The notes under the pieces were generated by a model. The model had not been told where the DNA came from and did not search any database. It was given only the letters and a program-made list of their open reading frames with translations. From Buchnera aphidicola (Hyperomyzus lactucae) (GTDB taxonomy: Bacteria > Pseudomonadota > Gammaproteobacteria > Enterobacterales > Enterobacteriaceae): a DNA stretch of 64,000 nucleotides. The stretch is taken from positions 263,863-327,862 of the forward strand of contig NZ_CP034876.1 of NCBI RefSeq assembly GCF_005081705.1. The letters are read 5' to 3'. This document shows positions 41,274-51,366 of the stretch, piece after piece. A program made the translations under genes and the position numbers. The first letter of the stretch is position 1, and every line of letters begins with the position of its first letter.

Positions 41274-42282
41274 AATTATCTTCTTTTAGCATTTCAGCAA
41301 CATTTCTTATATGTTTATAAACATCTCCACTGCGAATTTTATCTAATGCCAATTGAGTGTTTTCTTTTAAATTTTCTTTTCCAAATACTTTAAATAATAA
41401 TGCTACATTGACTGCTATTAATTCTTCATGCAATCTATGACCTTTTCCTTGCATTGTTTGACTAATAATATGATAATTTTCTTCTAATGAACTTTCTGTA
41501 AATAATTTTTCGGTATGTATTTTTAGACCAAAATCTTGTGGTCCCAATTCATATGAAATAACTTTTCCATTGAACAACTCAGAAACATATGTTATTCCAT
41601 TTAATGAAACTTCATCAGTATCATTACCGTGTAAAACGATGCTTCTTTTATATTTTAAATATTTTAAAATTTGTACTGCAGGACCAATTAATTTTTTATT
41701 ATAAACACCAATTACAGAAAGAGGAGGTAGTGCAGGATTAAGAAAGGGTCCCAATATATTTAAAATCGTTTTAGTTTTTAAAATTTTACGAACATTATTA
41801 GAATATTGAAAACCATGATGATATTTAGGAGCAAATAAAAAACAAATATTTAATTCATCTAAAGATTTACGAGATTTTTTTGAAGATGCATATAAATTTA
41901 TGTTGAATTTTTTCAAAAGATCAGAAGAACCTGATTTACTAGAAATTCCTTGATTACAATGTTTAATAATTTTATAGCCACAAGTTGCAGCAACAAAAGC
42001 ACTTGCAGTTGAAATGTTAATAGTATTTTTAGAATCTCCACCCGTTCCTACTATATCAGAAAAAACATAGCTAGGTCTTGGAAAGTATTTCATATTTTCT
42101 GAAAATGCATATATTGCTCCAATGATTTCTTCTGTTGATTCACCTCGTATTCGCATTGCAATTAATACAGATGCTAATTGTACATCTTTGATTCTTCCAG
42201 AAGAAATAGATTTAAATAATTTATAACTTTCTTCTTGACTCAAATATTTTGAGTCGTAAATTTTATTTAAAATTTTTTGCAT
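41236..42282 (-). CDS. trpD: Anthranilate phosphoribosyltransferase
   Basis: Transfers phosphoribose to anthranilate. It has 348 residues with GTGGDS at 79-84, NISTASAFVAA and the KHCNQGISSKSGSSDLL segment. It lacks the N-terminal glutaminase (TrpG) domain fused in E. coli. In Buchnera, trpEG is known to sit on a plasmid or elsewhere. The Shine-Dalgarno AAGG lies about 6 nt before the ATG. The end reads 38 bp into trpC; an extra A near 41284-41287 would end the protein at LKRR and stop 2 bp before the trpC ATG. No trp leader peptide or attenuator is visible upstream. Confidence 0.96.
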   Translation of the reverse strand: MQKILNKIYDSKYLSQEESYKLFKSISSGRIKDVQLASVLIAMRIRGESTEEIIGAIYAFSENMKYFPRPSYVFSDIVGTGGDSKNTINISTASAFVAATCGYKIIKHCNQGISSKSGSSDLLKKFNINLYASSKKSRKSLDELNICFLFAPKYHHGFQYSNNVRKILKTKTILNILGPFLNPALPPLSVIGVYNKKLIGPAVQILKYLKYKRSIVLHGNDTDEVSLNGITYVSELFNGKVISYELGPQDFGLKIHTEKLFTESSLEENYHIISQTMQGKGHRLHEELIAVNVALLFKVFGKENLKENTQLALDKIRSGDVYKHIRNVAEMLKEDNYARDNTEKNYIR

Positions 42283-42503
42283 TTATGACCTTAAGTATTT
42301 TAAAAAATATTTATTTATATATAAAATCTTTTTATGTTTATTATTGTTAATATTTTAATAATGATCTAATTAAAAGTAATTTACGTTTAGTAAAATATCT
42401 CTTTGTAGTATTTATAAATAACTTTAAAACTAAAAATAATATATAAATATTAATGAAATACATGATATATGTTATATTTTTATTTTTTTTTGGGGTACTT
42501 GCA

Positions 42504-43394
42504 ATGAATAAAATAGTAATAATAATATTATTTTCTCTAGTATCAATTACGTGGGGAACTACTTGGATTGCAATGAAAATTGCAATAGAAACTATTCCTC
42601 CATTTTTTGCAACTGGAATACGTTTTTTAGCAGCATCCCCCTTATTAATCATTCTTGCTTATTATACAAAAACACCTCTTTTATTTCCATATGGACAAAG
42701 ATGGTTTCAATTTATTATTTCTATCTTTTATTTTTCTTTACCATTCACATTAATGTTATATGGAGGTAATTATGTTAGTTCTTCTATAGCTTCTATTATA
42801 TTTTCAAATATGCCTGTGGCTGTATTAACAGTATCATTTTTATATTTAAAACAGAAATTATTTTTTATTCAAAAAATAGGAATATTAATTTCTTTAATTA
42901 CATTATTAATTGTTTTACTAATAGAATTAGAATCACAATACTTTTATCAGTGGAAGGGAATTTTAGCTTTACTATTTGCCTTATTTAGTCATGCTATGAT
43001 TTATGCTGAATGTCAAAAAAAATGCTGTAATGTATCAGTTATCACCTTTAATGCTTTGCCTTCATTAGTATCTGGAATATTATTGTCTACTATATCTTGG
43101 TTTATAGAACATCCTCATATTAATACATTTTCTAAAAAATCTATTTTTGCTATATTTTATCTTGGAGATTTTTCTGGAATTTTTGGAATTTTATCTTATT
43201 TTTATTTACAACAAAAAGTGAGTGCATTTTATGCTTCTACTGTTTTTTTAATTTTTCCAGTTATTGCTGGTTTTTTAGAAAACTATATTTATAAAAATAC
43301 GATTTTATTTTATGAAATGTGGTTTATTTTTCCTTTAATTATAGGAATATTATTAACTTTAGTTCCAATAAATTATCTAAAGAAAAATAAATAA
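42504..43394 (+). CDS. EamA/DMT-superfamily permease
   Basis: Ten-segment drug/metabolite transporter-type membrane protein of 296 residues from the preferred ATG at 42504. Each half has an EamA repeat: [16 protein letters not shown] with [15 protein letters not shown] in the first, and the [14 protein letters not shown] region in the second. A GGGG run ends 8 nt before this ATG. An in-frame ATG at 42453 would add a further hydrophobic stretch. The substrate cannot be told from sequence. It is divergent from trpDCBA, and an amino-acid export role is tempting but unproven. Buchnera has few transporters, so it is worth study. Confidence 0.85.
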   Translation: MNKIVIIILFSLVSITWGTTWIAMKIAIETIPPFFATGIRFLAASPLLIILAYYTKTPLLFPYGQRWFQFIISIFYFSLPFTLMLYGGNYVSSSIASIIFSNMPVAVLTVSFLYLKQKLFFIQKIGILISLITLLIVLLIELESQYFYQWKGILALLFALFSHAMIYAECQKKCCNVSVITFNALPSLVSGILLSTISWFIEHPHINTFSKKSIFAIFYLGDFSGIFGILSYFYLQQKVSAFYASTVFLIFPVIAGFLENYIYKNTILFYEMWFIFPLIIGILLTLVPINYLKKNK

Positions 43395-43441
43395 CTTATT
43401 ATCATTAATATATTTCTAAAAAAATATACAAGGATATAAAA

Positions 43442-44191
43442 ATGACTGAAAAAATACAAAAAATATTATCGCATTTTGGATATGGTTCACGTCGTAATAT
43501 CGAAAAAATGATTAAATCTGGAAATATATTTATTAATGGAAAAAAAGCACTAATTGGTCAGCGTATAGATAATCAAAATCCTGGAAAAATTACAATTAAA
43601 GGAGAAAACATATTTATAAAAAAAAAGGATTTTAAAACTAAAGTACTAATTTATAATAAACCTGAAGGAGAAATTTGTACTAGATATGATGCTAAAAAAC
43701 GTCCTACTGTATTCGATACATTACCATTTTTAAGTACCAATAGATGGATTAGTATTGGAAGATTAGATCTTAATACTAGAGGATTATTATTATTCACAAA
43801 CAATGGAGACCTAGCTAATAAACTCATGCATCCTAGAAATAAGATAGAAAGAGAATATTATATTAGAGTTTTTGGAAAAATTAACAAAAATACAATGAAT
43901 ATTTTAAAAAATGGAGTTAAAATTAAAGATGGTTATGCTTCATTTAAAGAAATACAATCTATTAATGATAAAGAATTAGGAAAAAATAAATGGTTTAAAG
44001 GAGTTATATGTGAGGGGAGAAATCGCGAAATTCGATCTATGTGGGAAAAGGTTAAATGTCAAGTCAGTCGATTAATTAGAATACGATATGGAAATATTAT
44101 TTTACCTAAAAACTTAAAATTAGGACATTGGATAGAATTAAATTCTATATTAGTAGATAATTTATATCGTTTAATTTCTATTAAATACTAA
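43442..44191 (+). CDS. rluB: 23S rRNA pseudouridine synthase RluB
   Basis: Makes pseudouridine 2605 in 23S rRNA. It has an N-terminal S4 RNA-binding domain (about 1-60, HFGYGSRRNIEKMIKSG) and a catalytic domain with Asp at about 109 in GRLDLNTRGLLLF. CEGRNREIRSMWEKV and VSRLIRIRYG are conserved. It has 249 residues against 291 in E. coli and lacks the basic C-terminal tail. The absence of that tail and the E. coli synteny with sohB and topA favour RluB, though RluB and RluE/F-type enzymes share the fold. Confidence 0.92.
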   Translation: MTEKIQKILSHFGYGSRRNIEKMIKSGNIFINGKKALIGQRIDNQNPGKITIKGENIFIKKKDFKTKVLIYNKPEGEICTRYDAKKRPTVFDTLPFLSTNRWISIGRLDLNTRGLLLFTNNGDLANKLMHPRNKIEREYYIRVFGKINKNTMNILKNGVKIKDGYASFKEIQSINDKELGKNKWFKGVICEGRNREIRSMWEKVKCQVSRLIRIRYGNIILPKNLKLGHWIELNSILVDNLYRLISIKY

Positions 44192-44223
44192 AAATTTTAT
44201 TTATTTTAAAAAAGGTTTATTTT

Positions 44224-45234
44224 GTGAATGTACTTGTAAATTACGAATTATTCTTAGCAAAAATAATTACTTTAATTATAATGATTGTTTCTGTCATACT
44301 ACTATTTTCTGCAATAATGAAAAAAAACAAGAGCAAAAAAAGTAAACTAAAATTTACTTTACTTCAAGATAATTATAAAAATATAAAAAATAATATTTTA
44401 TTATCAACAATGAAAAATTTTGAAAAAAAAATATGGTTAAAAAAAGAGAAAGAAAAAAATAAAGAAAAAAACAAAGAAAAAAACAAAGAAAAAATATTAT
44501 ACGTTTTAGATTTTAAAGGAGACGTTTATGCAAACGAAGTAGCTGGATTACGAGAAGAAATCTCTGCCATACTTTCAGTTGCAAAAAAAAATGATGAAGT
44601 ATTATTGCGATTAGAAAGTGCTGGAGGTGTGATTCATGGATACGGCTTAGCCGCTTCTCAATTAAATAGATTGCGTCAAAAAGGAATAAAATTAATAGTC
44701 TCTGTAGATAAAATTGCAGCCAGTGGAGGCTATATGATGGCTTGTGTTGCAGACTATATCATTTCAGCACCATTTGCAATAATAGGTTCCATTGGTGTAG
44801 TAAGTCAAATACCTAATTTTAATAAATTATTAAAAAAATGTCATATAGATATTGAACTTCATACTGCTGGGGATTATAAACGTACTTTAACTATGTTTGG
44901 CAATAATACTGAATCAACACGTCAAAAATTTTGTGAAGAACTGAATACAACACATGAACTTTTTAAAAAATTTATTCAAGAAATGAGACCTTCTTTAAAT
45001 ATTGAAAGTGTATCCAATGGAGAACATTGGTTTGGAACAATGGCTTTAGAGAAAAATTTAATAGATGAAATCAGAACTAGTGATGATATCTTAATTTCTA
45101 AAATGGAAGATTATACTTTATTACATATCCAATATATTTATACTAAAAAAATATTAGAACGTTTTGTTTCTTCTATATTAGATAATATTAGTAAAATTTT
45201 TCTTAAAATATTTTTTTATAAAAATTATTTATAA
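44224..45234 (+). CDS. sohB: Signal-peptide-peptidase-like protease SohB
   Basis: Membrane-bound S49-family serine protease. It has 336 residues against 349 in E. coli: one N-terminal membrane segment, a charged linker, then the protease core. Core motifs include LRLESAGGVIHGYG, KIAASGGYMMAC with the nucleophile serine, and IGSIGVVSQIPNF. The GTG start has AAGG 8 nt upstream. The linker contains a tandem KEKN repeat (44449-44493) absent from E. coli. It lies between rluB and topA. Confidence 0.93.
   Translation: MNVLVNYELFLAKIITLIIMIVSVILLFSAIMKKNKSKKSKLKFTLLQDNYKNIKNNILLSTMKNFEKKIWLKKEKEKNKEKNKEKNKEKILYVLDFKGDVYANEVAGLREEISAILSVAKKNDEVLLRLESAGGVIHGYGLAASQLNRLRQKGIKLIVSVDKIAASGGYMMACVADYIISAPFAIIGSIGVVSQIPNFNKLLKKCHIDIELHTAGDYKRTLTMFGNNTESTRQKFCEELNTTHELFKKFIQEMRPSLNIESVSNGEHWFGTMALEKNLIDEIRTSDDILISKMEDYTLLHIQYIYTKKILERFVSSILDNISKIFLKIFFYKNYL
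44449..44493 (+). repeat. Tandem 12-bp repeat in sohB encoding KEKN
   Basis: Three full 12-bp units (AAAGAAAAAAAT or AAAGAAAAAAAC) and a partial fourth, in frame, adding KEKN copies to the linker of SohB. Unit length is a multiple of three, so copy number can change without a frameshift. Confidence 0.85.
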
Positions 45235-45355
45235 TCTTACAAAAGAAAAATGACATAAATAAATTTTTCAGAATAATTAATTTTATATTTAGTCATTTTA
45301 TTACTGCAATATAAATTAATATAATTCAATTTAATATTATTGACTGGATAAAAAT

Positions 45356-47947
45356 ATGCAAAAATCTCTTGTGATAGTTGAATCTCCAGCAAAAGCAAAA
45401 ACTATCAATCAATATTTAGGTCAAAAATACATAGTTAAATCCAGCATCGGACATGTGCGAGATTTACTTTGTGGTAAATCTAAAAATAAAGAAAAATCTA
45501 AAAAATCTGTTAACAAAATAAAAAAAAATATTTTAAAATCTGATGAAAAAAATATATTAATACAACAAATAGGTATTGATCCTTATCATAATTGGAAAGC
45601 TGAATATTATATTTTACCTGGTAAAGAAAAAATAATTTCTGAACTAAAAAAAATTGCAAATGAAGTAGATCGAATATATCTCGCTACAGATTTAGATAGA
45701 GAGGGAGAAGCAATTGCCTGGCATTTAAAAGAAGTTATTGGAGGAGATTCTTCTAAATTTAGACGTGTAGTATTCAATGAAATTACAAAACGTTCAATAG
45801 AAAAAGCTTTTCAAAATACAGGACACATAAACATGAACCGCGTGCACGCTCAACAAGCACGTCGTTTTATGGATCGAATTGTAGGATATATGATTTCACC
45901 TTTGTTATGGCAAAAAATTTCGAGAGGTTTATCTGCAGGACGTGTACAATCAGTAGCTGTTCGAATAATAGCAGAACGTGAAAATATTATAAAAAATTTC
46001 ATACCAGAAGAATATTGGAAACTAAATGTTTCTCTTTATTCTAAAAACAAAAAAGAAATTACGATGGATGTTACACATAATCATAATAAAATATTTCGTC
46101 CAATAAATAGAAAAGAAGTAGATTTCTCAATAGAAAAAATTAAAAAATCATTATGCATTGTTCATAATTATGAAAAACAAATACTGTATAGAAGAGCACC
46201 TGCTCCTTTTATCACTTCTACTTTACAACAATCTGCTAGCCTTCGTTTAGGTTTTAGTGTAAAAAAAACAATGTTTTTAGCACAAAAATTATATGAAGAA
46301 GGTTATATAACTTATATCAGAACTGATTCTAATTATTTAAGCAAACATGCTATTGAAAGAGTTCGTACATATATAAAAAATTTTTATGGAGAGGATTATT
46401 TACCTCAAGAACCTAATATATACTCTAATCGTGAACATTCTCAAGAAGCTCATGAAGCTATTCGTCCATCTGATGTAAGAATAAAAGATATAACTTCAGG
46501 AAAGTTAAATGCAGATGCTAAAAAATTATATATGTTGATTTGGAATCAATGTATAGCATCTCAAATGACATCAGTGAAATATCAATCTATAACTATCACA
46601 GTATTATCTGATACATTTAAGTTAAAAAAAAATGAAAAAATAGTGCTTTTTAATGGTTGGACTAGCATTTTAAAAGAAGAAAAAAACATCATTACTGAAT
46701 TTCCTATATTAAATATAGGAAGCGTATTGCGTATAAATAAAATCGTATGTAATCAAAACTTTACTAAACCTACACCACGTTTTAGCGAAGCATCTTTAGT
46801 ACGTGAATTAGAAAAAAAGGGTATCGGGAGACCTTCTACTTATGCTTCAATTACATCAAAAATACAAGAAAAAGGTTATGCAAAAATTAAAAAAAATAAG
46901 TTTTATGCAGAAAAGATGGGGGAAATCCTTACTGTTAGATTAAAAAAAAGCTTTAACAATTTAATTGATTATAATTTTACTGCACGTATGGAACAAAAGC
47001 TGGATCAAGTGGCTGAAAATAAAATTGCTTGGAAAAATGTACTAAATTCTTTTTTTAAAGATTTTTCTCAACAACTAGAACAAGCAAAAAAAAGTCCAGA
47101 AGAAGGAGGAATGGAACCCAATATTATTGTTCTCACCTCAATTGATTGTCCAGTATGTTCTAAAAAAATGGGAATAAAAACTGCTATTACAGGTGTTTTT
47201 CTTAGTTGTTCAGGATATAATTCCGAACCTAAAGCCCGTTGTAAAAAAACTATCAATCTTATCTCATTGCGTGATTTTGATGAAAAAGAAAAAAAAGACA
47301 AAAAACATGTATCTTTAGAATTAGTCAATCAATGTCATATATGTAATATGGCAATGGATAGTTATTTTATTCATCAAAATCTTAAATTACATATTTGTGT
47401 TAATAATCCTAGTTGTATTGGCTATAAACTAGAAAAAGGAATTTTCAAGAGTCCTACTTATTTATCTAAAATAATTAAATGTGAAAAATGTCATGATAAT
47501 ATGACATTAAAAACAGGTCCATTCGGTAAATTTTTTATATGTATAAATAACACATGCAAAAATACAAGAAAAATCTTATCCAACGGTGAAATATCTGATC
47601 CAAAATTAACACCAATCCCTTTTCCAGAATTACTCTGTAAAAAATCTAACGCATGGTTTGTTTTAAGAGAGGGAATATCTGGTATTTTTTTTGCTGCAAA
47701 TACCTTTCCTAAATCACGTGAAACTAGATCTCCACTTGTTGAAGAACTTGTTCGTTTTAAACATTTATTACCAGAAAAAATAAATCATTTATCCAGTGCC
47801 CCTATTATTGATAATAAAGGTAATAAAACTATAGTTTGTTTTAATAAAAAAACTAAAGAACACTATATTGCCTCTAAAAAAGAAGGAAAATTTACAGATT
47901 GGTCAGCTATATTTATTAATAAAAAATGGTGTGTTTTTAATAAATAG
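45356..47947 (+). CDS. topA: DNA topoisomerase I
   Basis: Relaxes negative supercoils. It has 863 residues against 865 in E. coli. A TOPRIM domain at the start has ATDLDREGEAIAWHL, and the active tyrosine is in GYITYIRTDSNY (about residue 318). Two clear C-terminal four-cysteine zinc motifs are seen (CPVCSKKM and CEKCHDNMTL), with a third CHICNMAM segment. The terminal domain that binds RNA polymerase is also present. It is complete, which is notable for a gene this long in a reduced genome. Confidence 0.97.
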   Translation: MQKSLVIVESPAKAKTINQYLGQKYIVKSSIGHVRDLLCGKSKNKEKSKKSVNKIKKNILKSDEKNILIQQIGIDPYHNWKAEYYILPGKEKIISELKKIANEVDRIYLATDLDREGEAIAWHLKEVIGGDSSKFRRVVFNEITKRSIEKAFQNTGHINMNRVHAQQARRFMDRIVGYMISPLLWQKISRGLSAGRVQSVAVRIIAERENIIKNFIPEEYWKLNVSLYSKNKKEITMDVTHNHNKIFRPINRKEVDFSIEKIKKSLCIVHNYEKQILYRRAPAPFITSTLQQSASLRLGFSVKKTMFLAQKLYEEGYITYIRTDSNYLSKHAIERVRTYIKNFYGEDYLPQEPNIYSNREHSQEAHEAIRPSDVRIKDITSGKLNADAKKLYMLIWNQCIASQMTSVKYQSITITVLSDTFKLKKNEKIVLFNGWTSILKEEKNIITEFPILNIGSVLRINKIVCNQNFTKPTPRFSEASLVRELEKKGIGRPSTYASITSKIQEKGYAKIKKNKFYAEKMGEILTVRLKKSFNNLIDYNFTARMEQKLDQVAENKIAWKNVLNSFFKDFSQQLEQAKKSPEEGGMEPNIIVLTSIDCPVCSKKMGIKTAITGVFLSCSGYNSEPKARCKKTINLISLRDFDEKEKKDKKHVSLELVNQCHICNMAMDSYFIHQNLKLHICVNNPSCIGYKLEKGIFKSPTYLSKIIKCEKCHDNMTLKTGPFGKFFICINNTCKNTRKILSNGEISDPKLTPIPFPELLCKKSNAWFVLREGISGIFFAANTFPKSRETRSPLVEELVRFKHLLPEKINHLSSAPIIDNKGNKTIVCFNKKTKEHYIASKKEGKFTDWSAIFINKKWCVFNK

Positions 47948-48022
47948 CATTTTTAAAAATCAAGATAGTATTAGTGTTTTATATGTAAAGTTTAACTGAA
48001 AAGTCTATTAATGTGAATAAAA

Positions 48023-48820
48023 TTATGGAGAATAACATTCTCGTACTTTTTCAGTAATTAGTCTAATAAATTTAGGACTACCAATTAAATTTCCAGTACG
48101 GCTATTATTATCTCCATGTCCTCCTGTAAAATCACTAATTAAACACCCAGCTTCTCTCACCTGTAGTTTACCTGCTATAAAATTATTGGGAGCTAAATTA
48201 AAATCAAATAAGCAATCGATTTTTCCAGCGGCAACATAAGCTAAATCAAGAACAGTGGAACCAGTACATCTAAAAGAAATTCCATAAAAAGTTAATTTTT
48301 TATATATTTCAAAATAGAATAAAGCTTGATTATGAACATAATTAGGTAAATTAACTGCGACTGTAGTACAATTTAATTTATTAATATTGCTGCATCGAGT
48401 TCGATAACCATTTAATTGTGAACCTTGTCCTTTTACCGCTGTAAATAAATCATTTCTTATAGGATCGTATATTACGGAAATTTCTATTTTTCCTTTCACA
48501 AGAACAGCAATAGAAATACAAAAATGAGGAAAGTGTTTGATGAAATTATTTCTTCCATCTAATTCATTAATAATCCAAATAGTATTTATTTCATTGTTAT
48601 TTAATAAAATTTTTTCGTTTTTGTTTAAAATAATATGATTTGGATAAGATTTATAAATAATTTCAGTAATAATTCTATATGTTTTATACATAATTTTATT
48701 TATAAATATTTTATTTTTTTCTCTATCTTCATCAATAAATTTTTGTGTGTCATAATTTTGAACAATAGTATTTCCTCCCTTTCGTACCGCACGAATAGCT
48801 ATATTTAACATTGGATGCAT
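48023..48820 (-). CDS. suhB: SuhB, inositol-monophosphatase fold with lost active-site residues
   Basis: In E. coli SuhB is both an inositol monophosphatase and an rRNA antitermination factor. This 265-residue homologue (267 in E. coli) starts MHPMLNIAIRAVRKGGN and keeps the fold, but metal ligands are gone. The EESGE region reads KNEK. DPLDGTTN reads NELDGRNN, so one ligand Asp is now Asn85. RPWDFAAGE reads APNNFIAGK, so another Asp is now Asn213. Phosphatase activity is unlikely. The antitermination role is consistent with the boxA in the rrs leader. It is divergent from rlmN. Confidence 0.92.
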   Translation of the reverse strand: MHPMLNIAIRAVRKGGNTIVQNYDTQKFIDEDREKNKIFINKIMYKTYRIITEIIYKSYPNHIILNKNEKILLNNNEINTIWIINELDGRNNFIKHFPHFCISIAVLVKGKIEISVIYDPIRNDLFTAVKGQGSQLNGYRTRCSNINKLNCTTVAVNLPNYVHNQALFYFEIYKKLTFYGISFRCTGSTVLDLAYVAAGKIDCLFDFNLAPNNFIAGKLQVREAGCLISDFTGGHGDNNSRTGNLIGSPKFIRLITEKVRECYSP

Positions 48821-48922
48821 TAAAATCTCCTAGATTCTAAAATTTATTAGAATAATAGCATGATTTAAATATCTTTAATATTCATTAATAATGAAAATAT
48901 TTTTGATATATATAAATAAAAC

Positions 48923-48953
48923 AATTAAATATTGTATACTACAATATTTAATT
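48923..48953. repeat. Perfect 14-bp inverted repeat between suhB and rlmN
   Basis: AATTAAATATTGTA (48923-48936), loop TAC, TACAATATTTAATT (48940-48953). It lies in the 227-bp region between two divergent genes, about 100 bp from each start. Candidate operator or bidirectional hairpin. No regulator known to me matches it. Confidence 0.7.
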
Positions 48954-49047
48954 AAGTTATATAAAATAATGTATTTCATTTAATTTTTCTATTACATAAC
49001 ATGTTAAATAAAAAAATATTTTATAAATATATATTTAGGGTTTTTAG

Positions 49048-50157
49048 ATGAACAAGAATATTAACATATTAAATATTTCAAAATCTAAAATCAATTTATT
49101 AGATTTAAATCGTATAGATTTAAGATCTTTTCTTATTTCTCTAGGGGCAAAGAGTTTTACTGCAGAACAAATTATGAAATGGATTTATAATTATTACTGT
49201 GACGATTTTAATAAGATGCTCAATATTAGTATAAGAATAAGAAACAGATTACATGAAACAGCTTGCATATTCGCATCAAAATTTATAGAAGAAAAAGTAT
49301 CTTGTGATGGTACAATAAAATGGATTACTGCAATTAATAATCAAAAAATAGAGACAGTTTATATACCGGAAGAAAAACGTTCTACACTTTGTATCTCTTC
49401 ACAAATTGGATGTGCTTTAAAATGTAATTTTTGTGCTACTGGAAAACAGGGTTTTAATAGAAATTTAACAGTTTCTGAAATTATTTCTCAAATTTGGAGA
49501 GCAAATAAAATTTTAAAACAAAAAAAAATGAAAAAATGTATTACTAATATAGTTTTTATGGGCATGGGGGAACCTTTATTAAACTTAAAAAATGTTATTT
49601 CTGCATTAAAAATAATTTTAGATAAACATGGTTTTAGTTTATCCAAAAGACGTATCACTATATCTACATCGGGAGTAGTACCAGGATTAGATAAACTAAG
49701 AATTAGCATGATTGATGTATGTTTAGCTATTTCTTTACATGCTCCTAGTGATTGCATTAGAGACTGTATCATGCCAATTAATAAAAAATATAATATTGCA
49801 TCTATTTTAAATTCAGCTTTAAAATATCTACAATATTCTAATGCTAATCGAGGTAGAATAACAATAGAGTACGTCATGTTAGATGGAATAAATGATTCTA
49901 ATAAAAATGCTGAACAATTAGCTCAATTATTACATTATATACCTAGTAAAATTAATTTAATTCCTTGGAATCATTTTATAGGTGCTTCTTTTCAATGTAG
50001 TGATATTAACAGAATTAATATTTTTGCAAATATTTTAAGGAATAAAGGATTTACAACAGTTATTAGAAAAAATAGAGGAGAAGATATTAATGCTGCATGT
50101 GGACAGTTAACAGGTACTATAATAAATCGTATTAAAAAAACACTTATTAATTTATAA
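49048..50157 (+). CDS. rlmN: Dual-specificity rRNA/tRNA methyltransferase RlmN
   Basis: Radical-SAM enzyme that methylates A2503 of 23S rRNA and A37 of some tRNAs. It has 369 residues against 384 in E. coli. The cluster cysteines Cys122, Cys126 and Cys129 are in [11 protein letters not shown]. The partner cysteine is in [12 protein letters not shown] near the C-terminus. [10 protein letters not shown] and STSGVVPG are conserved. It is the first gene of rlmN-ispG-hisS in E. coli order. Confidence 0.96.
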   Translation: MNKNINILNISKSKINLLDLNRIDLRSFLISLGAKSFTAEQIMKWIYNYYCDDFNKMLNISIRIRNRLHETACIFASKFIEEKVSCDGTIKWITAINNQKIETVYIPEEKRSTLCISSQIGCALKCNFCATGKQGFNRNLTVSEIISQIWRANKILKQKKMKKCITNIVFMGMGEPLLNLKNVISALKIILDKHGFSLSKRRITISTSGVVPGLDKLRISMIDVCLAISLHAPSDCIRDCIMPINKKYNIASILNSALKYLQYSNANRGRITIEYVMLDGINDSNKNAEQLAQLLHYIPSKINLIPWNHFIGASFQCSDINRINIFANILRNKGFTTVIRKNRGEDINAACGQLTGTIINRIKKTLINL

Positions 50158-50208
50158 TATAATTTATTTATTACATTTTGATTGTATAAAATATATAAAC
50201 AACATTTT

Positions 50209-51315
50209 ATGAAAACATATAAAAATATTAATAGAAGACAATCTGATCGTATTTATGTCGGGAAAATACCCATTGGGAATAATGCTCCTATTTCAGTTCA
50301 ATCGATGACTAATACTCGCACGACAAATACTTTACAAACAATTAATCAAATTTTAGAATTACAAAAAGTAGGAGTGGACATTGTTCGTGTCTCTATACCT
50401 ACATTAAACGCTGCAGAATCGTTTAAAATCATCAAAGAAAAAGTAGAAACACCGTTAATTGCAGATATACATTTTGATTATAGATTAGCTTTAAAAGCTA
50501 TAAAATATGGAGCAGATTGTTTAAGAATTAACCCAGGTAATATCGGAAACAAAAGAAGAGTATCAGAAATAATTAATGCTGCAAAAGATAAAAACATTCC
50601 TATTCGTATTGGTATAAATGCAGGATCATTAGAAAAAGACATATTAAAAAAATATGGCATTCCAACTCCAGAAGCTTTAGTAGAATCAGCAATAAGAAAT
50701 ATTGAATATTTTGATAGTTTAAATTTTAATCAGTTTAAAGTCAGTGTAAAAGCATCTGATGTATTTTTAGCTGTTGAGGCTTATAGAATATTAGGAAAAA
50801 AAATTACACAACCTTTACATATTGGTATAACAGAAGCAGGAAGTTTAAGAACTGGAACCGTAAAATCTTCTATAGGAATTTCTGCATTGCTATCAGAAGG
50901 TATTGGAGATACTTTACGAGTATCGCTAGCTGCAAATCCAGTTGAAGAAGTAAAAGTAGGATACGATATTTTAAAAGTTTTATGTTTAAGATCAAGAGGA
51001 GTTAATTTTATTGCTTGTCCTACTTGTTCTAGACAAGAGTTTGATGTAATTAATACAGTAAATCAATTAGAAAAGAAATTAGAAGATATTTCTACTCCTA
51101 TAGATGTATCTATTATTGGATGTGTTGTTAATGGTATAGGTGAAGCCAAAGTAGCAACATTAGGATTGACAGGAAGTTATAAAAAAAGTTCATTTTATGA
51201 AAATGGAATACGTCAAAAAAATAAATTAAAAAATGAAGAAATAATAGAGCAAATGGAAATTAAAATTCGTAAAAAAGCAAAAGAATTAGATAAATTAAAT
51301 TATTTAAAAAAATAA
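50209..51315 (+). CDS. ispG: 4-hydroxy-3-methylbut-2-enyl diphosphate synthase
   Basis: Iron-sulfur enzyme of the MEP isoprenoid pathway. [27 protein letters not shown] and [12 protein letters not shown] are conserved, and the cluster cysteines are in [11 protein letters not shown] and IIGCVVNG. The ATG at 50209 is preferred (368 residues against 372); an upstream in-frame TTG at 50182 would add nine residues. Neither has a clear Shine-Dalgarno sequence. It sits between rlmN and hisS. Confidence 0.95.
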   Translation: MKTYKNINRRQSDRIYVGKIPIGNNAPISVQSMTNTRTTNTLQTINQILELQKVGVDIVRVSIPTLNAAESFKIIKEKVETPLIADIHFDYRLALKAIKYGADCLRINPGNIGNKRRVSEIINAAKDKNIPIRIGINAGSLEKDILKKYGIPTPEALVESAIRNIEYFDSLNFNQFKVSVKASDVFLAVEAYRILGKKITQPLHIGITEAGSLRTGTVKSSIGISALLSEGIGDTLRVSLAANPVEEVKVGYDILKVLCLRSRGVNFIACPTCSRQEFDVINTVNQLEKKLEDISTPIDVSIIGCVVNGIGEAKVATLGLTGSYKKSSFYENGIRQKNKLKNEEIIEQMEIKIRKKAKELDKLNYLKK

Positions 51316-51366
51316 TATTTAATTACATAAATCTTGCTTATTTTATATTAAATATAAGAGAAAATT

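Noticed and set aside
42283-42503. Search for a trp leader peptide and attenuator upstream of trpD
   Set aside because: No short frame with tandem Trp codons and no GC-bearing hairpin pair was found. Only a vague promoter-like stretch is present.
49488-49877. A 129-codon antisense frame inside rlmN
   Set aside because: It mirrors codons of a fully conserved radical-SAM gene. Its hydrophobic make-up follows from AT-rich antisense reading, and no ribosome site is seen.
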